In this document: positions 59,958 through 64,000 of the stretch, in pieces
Position numbering within the stretch: the first letter of the stretch is position 1
How the letters are laid out: each line of letters opens with the position of its first letter
Source: Melieria omissa
Lineage: Eukaryota; Arthropoda; Insecta; Diptera; Ulidiidae
Direction of reading: 5' to 3'
Length of the DNA: 64,000 nt
NCBI GenBank assembly: GCA_963971225.1
Contig: OZ020269.1
Span: 29,863,783-29,927,782 of the forward strand
Notes under the pieces: generated by a model
Database searches by the model: none
What the model was told of the DNA's origin: nothing
The model's input: the letters and a program-made list of their open reading frames with translations, nothing else
Program-made: the position numbers and the translations under genes

Positions 59958-60885
59958 GGGGTTACGCCACTGTAACCGCTCAAAAATAGGTTTTTTTTGT
60001 GATTTTTTTCCTCGCTTTCAAAAAGTTTGTAGAAGAAGTTATTCACAGGTGTTATTGGACACATATTAGACTTTATTTTGGAATTTTTTGACACAGCAAT
60101 ATCAACATATAGGTGGCTCCACTGCATCCTCCTAGGCTATGTTTTCCCTGCAGGGCTTCACGGCACGCAGCACTGAAGGTGCAATTTTGAATCTGCCACA
60201 AAATAAAAAATTCCTGTTAATCTAGAGGCTTTTTGCTAGAGAAGATCGGGTGGATTTTTAAAAATATTGATTTTTAAAATTTTGGCGGAAGTTTCAAAAA
60301 ATTTTTGGATTTTTGAGGTAAAAAATGACATGTCTTTTGTTAATTAAAAATCAACAAATCGAGTTATCAAAAATTCCACACGATCTTCTCTAGATAATGT
60401 TATTGTTAAGATCCAGTCAAAATTTTAAGTCAAAATATTGAAAATTGTTCGAGTTGTGCCGCGTGCCATTTGGAAAAATCGTGTTTCAAGAAAAACGCGT
60501 TCAAAGTTTTGGGAATGGTTTTCTATGGGCATAACTGAAAAATTCGAGATGCAAAAATTGTTTACCATTAGTCGGCAATGCCAGGACCATAGAGCTGGCC
60601 TTCAAGGTTCAAAAATGCCTCATTCGCCTCCTTCCTGACTGATTTATTGAGCGAGCGCGTCTCTTTCGCCGCGTCGCTCAAAGCGGAAAAGTTCGCGGAA
60701 GCGAGAACGTCGCATACACCCGCTTCGGCATACGCGTGACGCGCTTGGCGGTAACCTCGTATTTCGCATAAACATTTTTTATTTTATGCATAAAACGTTT
60801 TGTCTCTTATTCTATAGGGTTCAAACTATTTTTTAAGCCAATAAAAAAAAATCTATTTTTTTAAATTTTACAGTGGCGTAACCCC
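59958..60885. mobile_element. TTAA-flanked inverted-repeat element, 928 bp
   Basis: Ends GGGGTTACGCCACTGTAA and TTACAGTGGCGTAACCCC are perfect inverted repeats. TTAA flanks both sides (59954-59957 and 60886-60889). No long ORF. piggyBac-type target site. Confidence 0.82.
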
Positions 60886-60969
60886 TTAATTGAAATATTT
60901 CCAGCAAAACCTCATACTCAGATTTTTGTGGTTATAACATTGCATTTTGGCATTTTTGTCAATACTTGC

Positions 60970-61070
60970 TGCACTGTTGGCCGTGCCTCCGGTGGAAGGA
61001 CCAAGTTGAGGACGTCCTATCAGTGGCGCACAAAGGATTTCATTTTGGGGGGGCGGAGCATTATCTTTAC
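60970..61070 (+). repeat. Short RTE-like 3' fragment followed by a hAT-like terminus
   Basis: 60980-61015 matches the LINE 3' coding block (CGTGCCTCCGGTGGAAGGAC; compare 3147-3166). CAGTGGCGCACAAAGG at 61021 then matches the MITE end seen at 25170-25286. Only small pieces remain. Confidence 0.5.
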
Positions 61071-61554
61071 AATAATTTACTTCAGTTGTTTAAAAAAAAA
61101 GGTAGATGGACATTAATAAACAGTTGGCTTCCGAAAGAAAAACATTTGAAGTAAGCATCGAATGCCGGGTTCTTACTACATACTTAATATGCATATCGTT
61201 TTGTTGCTATTTAGATTCAATAACTATGTGTATGTTGATATTATTGATAGTAAATAACATGTTTGTACCCATTCACCATAATGTTAATAAGGGAGCTAAG
61301 CCAATGCTTGATTGCCAAGGCATTTTTATACACGAACCCATGATATTGGACTCTTCTCGAACTGTGCGCGCACATACACCTCCAGCCCCAGCCCCATTCA
61401 CAGCCATGAATACGGATACAATATAATATGGTAAACTATCGCTAGGTGTTGCCTGCCACTTTCTGCCACATGCCGCCAGACGTCGACATATCAATACTCA
61501 CAGCACGTCAATACATATCATAGCCCCTGCCGACAGCACTCAAGGCAACCTTAA

Positions 61555-62283
61555 GGGGGTCGTCTAGTGTGACGGGTCAAAAAAATCGTTTTTGTTTTTT
61601 TTTCATAAATCACTTCTAAAACATGTTTAGAAGACGTGTATAAATGGATTTTTGTAAATTCGAAGCCGTTATCAAGTTGCACTTGTAAACCGGAGTAGGT
61701 ATGCGAAGCGCATACCTCCAACTTCCAACTTAAAAACGCGTTTTTCTCAAAACACGTTTTTTCAAAACTGCTGCCACGATATCTCAAAAACTATTTAACT
61801 ATTAATGCTCAAATTTTTACACCATCTTGAGTACATGTCCAACTACAAATTAAGCTAAAAGAATTAAGATTGCTTCGTTACTTTTTTTTTTCTTCAATTA
61901 TATGCACGTGAAAAATAGTCGAAAAACTCATATTTTTTTTATGTTTAGGCAAAAAAATACTTTTTTTTGGAATTCGAACTTTCTTTTAGCTCAATTTGCA
62001 GTTTGAAGTCTCAGGAATGAAATGCCGTTTGGTTTTTTGATTTCAGATAATCACAACGCCCGGAATCATGGCAGCAGTGGAGCAACTTTTTTTTTTTACG
62101 TCTTCCTGTTGAGTGGTGTAACTCCGATACTAATCAATAGATTGGCTTCAAATAATTATAAAACTTTGTCGAAATGTACTCAACGAAGAAATAAAATTCA
62201 AAAGTTATTTTACTTGAACGGTTTTTTTAATAATGACTGTCAAAAAAGGCATAAAAATACGGCCTTCACACTAGACGACCCCC
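61555..62283. mobile_element. TTAA-flanked inverted-repeat element, 729 bp
   Basis: Ends GGGGGTCGTCTAGTGTGA and TCACACTAGACGACCCCC are perfect inverted repeats. TTAA flanks both sides (61551-61554 and 62284-62287). No convincing ORF. It differs internally from 59958-60885 but has the same style of terminus. Confidence 0.83.
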
Positions 62284-62287
62284 TTAA

Positions 62288-62770
62288 AGACATGAATGGC
62301 TAAACGAGCGTTTAACAAGCGCGTCCACAGGCAGCCCGTCTCCCGGCCGCGCCATAATGAGCGCCAGCTGCAATCCAAGGCACACATGACAGCACGTGCT
62401 TCATACACATTCCAAACACACACACACACGCACACGCACACATATGTATGGGTATATGTCATTACGGCCGTGGCTGTTATCATTCCAGCGTCAGTTGGCA
62501 AACATCGAACGCGCGCCGCCCTCTTCCATGGCCAGGGCAATGTTATCATTTGTTGATGCGCTGATGAGATGCGATACTTAGCCCACTAAAGCGACGCAGC
62601 TTGGTCGGGCCCATAGCTATAGCTGCTTACGTCGCATTTGCATAATCAGTTGGCAGCTGAAAGCAACACGTTCCCGGCTGGTTTCCTTGGCAGGCAAACT
62701 GAATTCATCTTATTTTGCAAAGTGCCTTTGCCAGACAATACACTCGTTGCACATGTGTGTGTGTCTGTGA
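62288..62770. other. Non-coding, with a (CA)n microsatellite
   Basis: CA repeat at about 62415-62442. No gene seen. Confidence 0.5.
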
Positions 62771-62783
62771 TGTGTGTGTGGTG

Positions 62784-63408
62784 TTTTTTTTTTTTTTTTT
62801 TTTTTTTTATTTGATTTACGTAGGAAGGTTGGAATCTTCGAAAGAAACTGCCTTGTCCGTACAAGACAGCCTGCACGATTCACTGGCAGTGAAAAGCTAC
62901 CAGCGCCTACGTACTAAACCAACCTCCCTGGTATCCTCTTCCTGTGAGACCCTGCGGCACCACCTGATTAGGTATTCCTTCGCAGGGCAGGCTTTGGTCA
63001 GTTACCGCATCATGTTGGCATTAAGCCGTTCGTCTGATCTGACTCGTTTCATCATCATCGTTATTACGTCCATACAAGCGTTCCACGCGTCCTCGGTTGT
63101 CAACATGAGTTGAACTATCAACTTTGCCGTCAGAGGTTCAGATTCTATCCGCATCCGTCGTCTTAAGTTATTTCTCGCGTCGGTAAATCTACTGCAGTTC
63201 GTCATTACGTGGTCCGCGCATTCCTCCTCTCCGTTGCAGTATAGGCAGAAAGGATGGTCAACGTGTTTGTATTTGTACAAATATCGTCTAAAGCACCCAT
63301 GGTCAGTTAAAACTTGCGTCAGGTAGTAATTTAATTCTCCGTGTTTGCGGGAGGTCCAAGTCTCTATGTCAGGAATGAGCTGGTGTGTCCATCGTCCTTT
63401 TGTCGAGT
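62784..63408 (-). mobile_element. 5'-truncated R1-like LINE with poly(A) tail and 13-bp target-site duplication
   Basis: Minus strand encodes a LINE C-terminus: STKGRWTHQLIPDIETWTS, LNYYLTQVLTDHGCFRRYL and the zinc knuckle CLYCNGEEECADHVMTNC. A 25-base poly(A) tail (poly-T at 62784-62808) follows. TGTGTGTGTGGTG flanks it at 62771-62783 and 63409-63421. The frame is intact within the copy, which suggests a recent insertion. Confidence 0.88.
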
Positions 63409-63421
63409 TGTGTGTGTGGTG

Positions 63422-64000
63422 TGTGTGCGTATGCTTGACTGGTGCTGCTATGGGTACGGTTGCCACTTGACTGAAATTTTGCTGTACCAACATTTTTCAA
63501 AAAAAGGCTAAAAATGGAAACGAGACCATTTCATATTTTTGACAAATTGTTTTTAACACAAAAGCAAAGCATAATTTGTATATAGAACATTTTAATTTTT
63601 TATATAGATTATATTTTTTTATTGGCAAAATAATGCCCAAATTACACAAAGCCCAAGTGATATAAAAAGGCCCACTTTTGGTCCAAATAAAGCAAAAGTG
63701 GCAACAGCGGTCAGTGTGGAGGTGTTTTTATTCCATATGGTTCGGCGCGCTAGAGTGACTCTGTATGCGTATGGAAAGATGTTGTGCTATTATTTTTGCA
63801 TGAATTTATTTTGGTCTACACTTTCTGCTTTTTGTTTCGGCCACTTGATTGCGTTTCTAAAGTGTTCACCTTAGTGCTCACTTGTAAGGTGAACGCAGAC
63901 AAGTGAAGAGTTTAGATGTCGCCTTAAAATGTCACAGGTCAATGCACATACGATGTGCTGCATTGTAGTTGTTGCTTTAGTTCGTAGACCATGAAATGTT
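63422..64000. other. Right edge, no gene recognised
   Basis: AT-rich sequence; probably intron or upstream of the guanylate cyclase gene. No ANF-receptor coding sequence was recognised on the minus strand. Confidence 0.4.

Noticed and set aside
63002..63493. Calling the 163-codon ORF a host zinc-finger gene
   Set aside because: Poly(A) tail, 13-bp duplication and LINE-type terminal knuckle show it is a retrotransposon fragment; its first residues are read from flanking TG repeat.

Overview
The window looks like a fly genome, most likely a tephritid fruit fly (Bactrocera/Ceratitis group). The evidence is short GT-AG introns of 57-190 bp between longer exons, insect single-copy genes (Bap55, an FKRP homologue, a gustatory receptor, a receptor guanylate cyclase), and a dense load of Tc1, mariner, piggyBac, hAT, CACTA-like, LINE, SINE and solo-LTR insertions. 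The genus is inferred from general resemblance; no search was run. All exon joins below are manual; the complete gene models have summed exon lengths divisible by three.

Layout. 1-1151 (-): Bap55, cut off by the left edge. 1655-3296: 5'-truncated RTE-like LINE with target-site duplication. 3384-4760 (-): three-exon gustatory-receptor-like gene. 6169-7833: dead Tc1-like transposon. About 9650-17250 (+): a small unrecognised gene (TATA box, 75-aa product, long introns) whose first intron holds a foldback-type element and an R1-like LINE fragment. 17900-19760: repeat graveyard (LINE remnant split by a TTAA MITE, then a tRNA-derived SINE).

20350-30046 (+): three tandem paralogues of TCTE1/DRC5, a leucine-rich-repeat dynein regulatory complex subunit. 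All share the same intron phases and an identical 693-nt LRR exon length. 30566-42964 (+): an 11-exon axonemal dynein intermediate chain (DNAI1 type) with a 9.4-kb first intron full of transposons. These four adjacent same-strand genes suggest a sperm-axoneme neighbourhood. 44596-46544 (-): an FKRP homologue, tail to tail with DNAI1, whose nucleotidyltransferase motif looks eroded.

47151-50739: a dead piggyBac element with an hAT-like element inserted across its right border. 53530-57286 (-): twelve 3' exons of a receptor guanylate cyclase; its N-terminus lies beyond 64000. The remaining right part is intron or upstream sequence. It carries a tandem-repeat-bearing element (57772-59735), two TTAA-flanked inverted-repeat elements and a truncated LINE with a perfect 13-bp target-site duplication. 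I see no CRISPR, rRNA or genuine tRNA genes.
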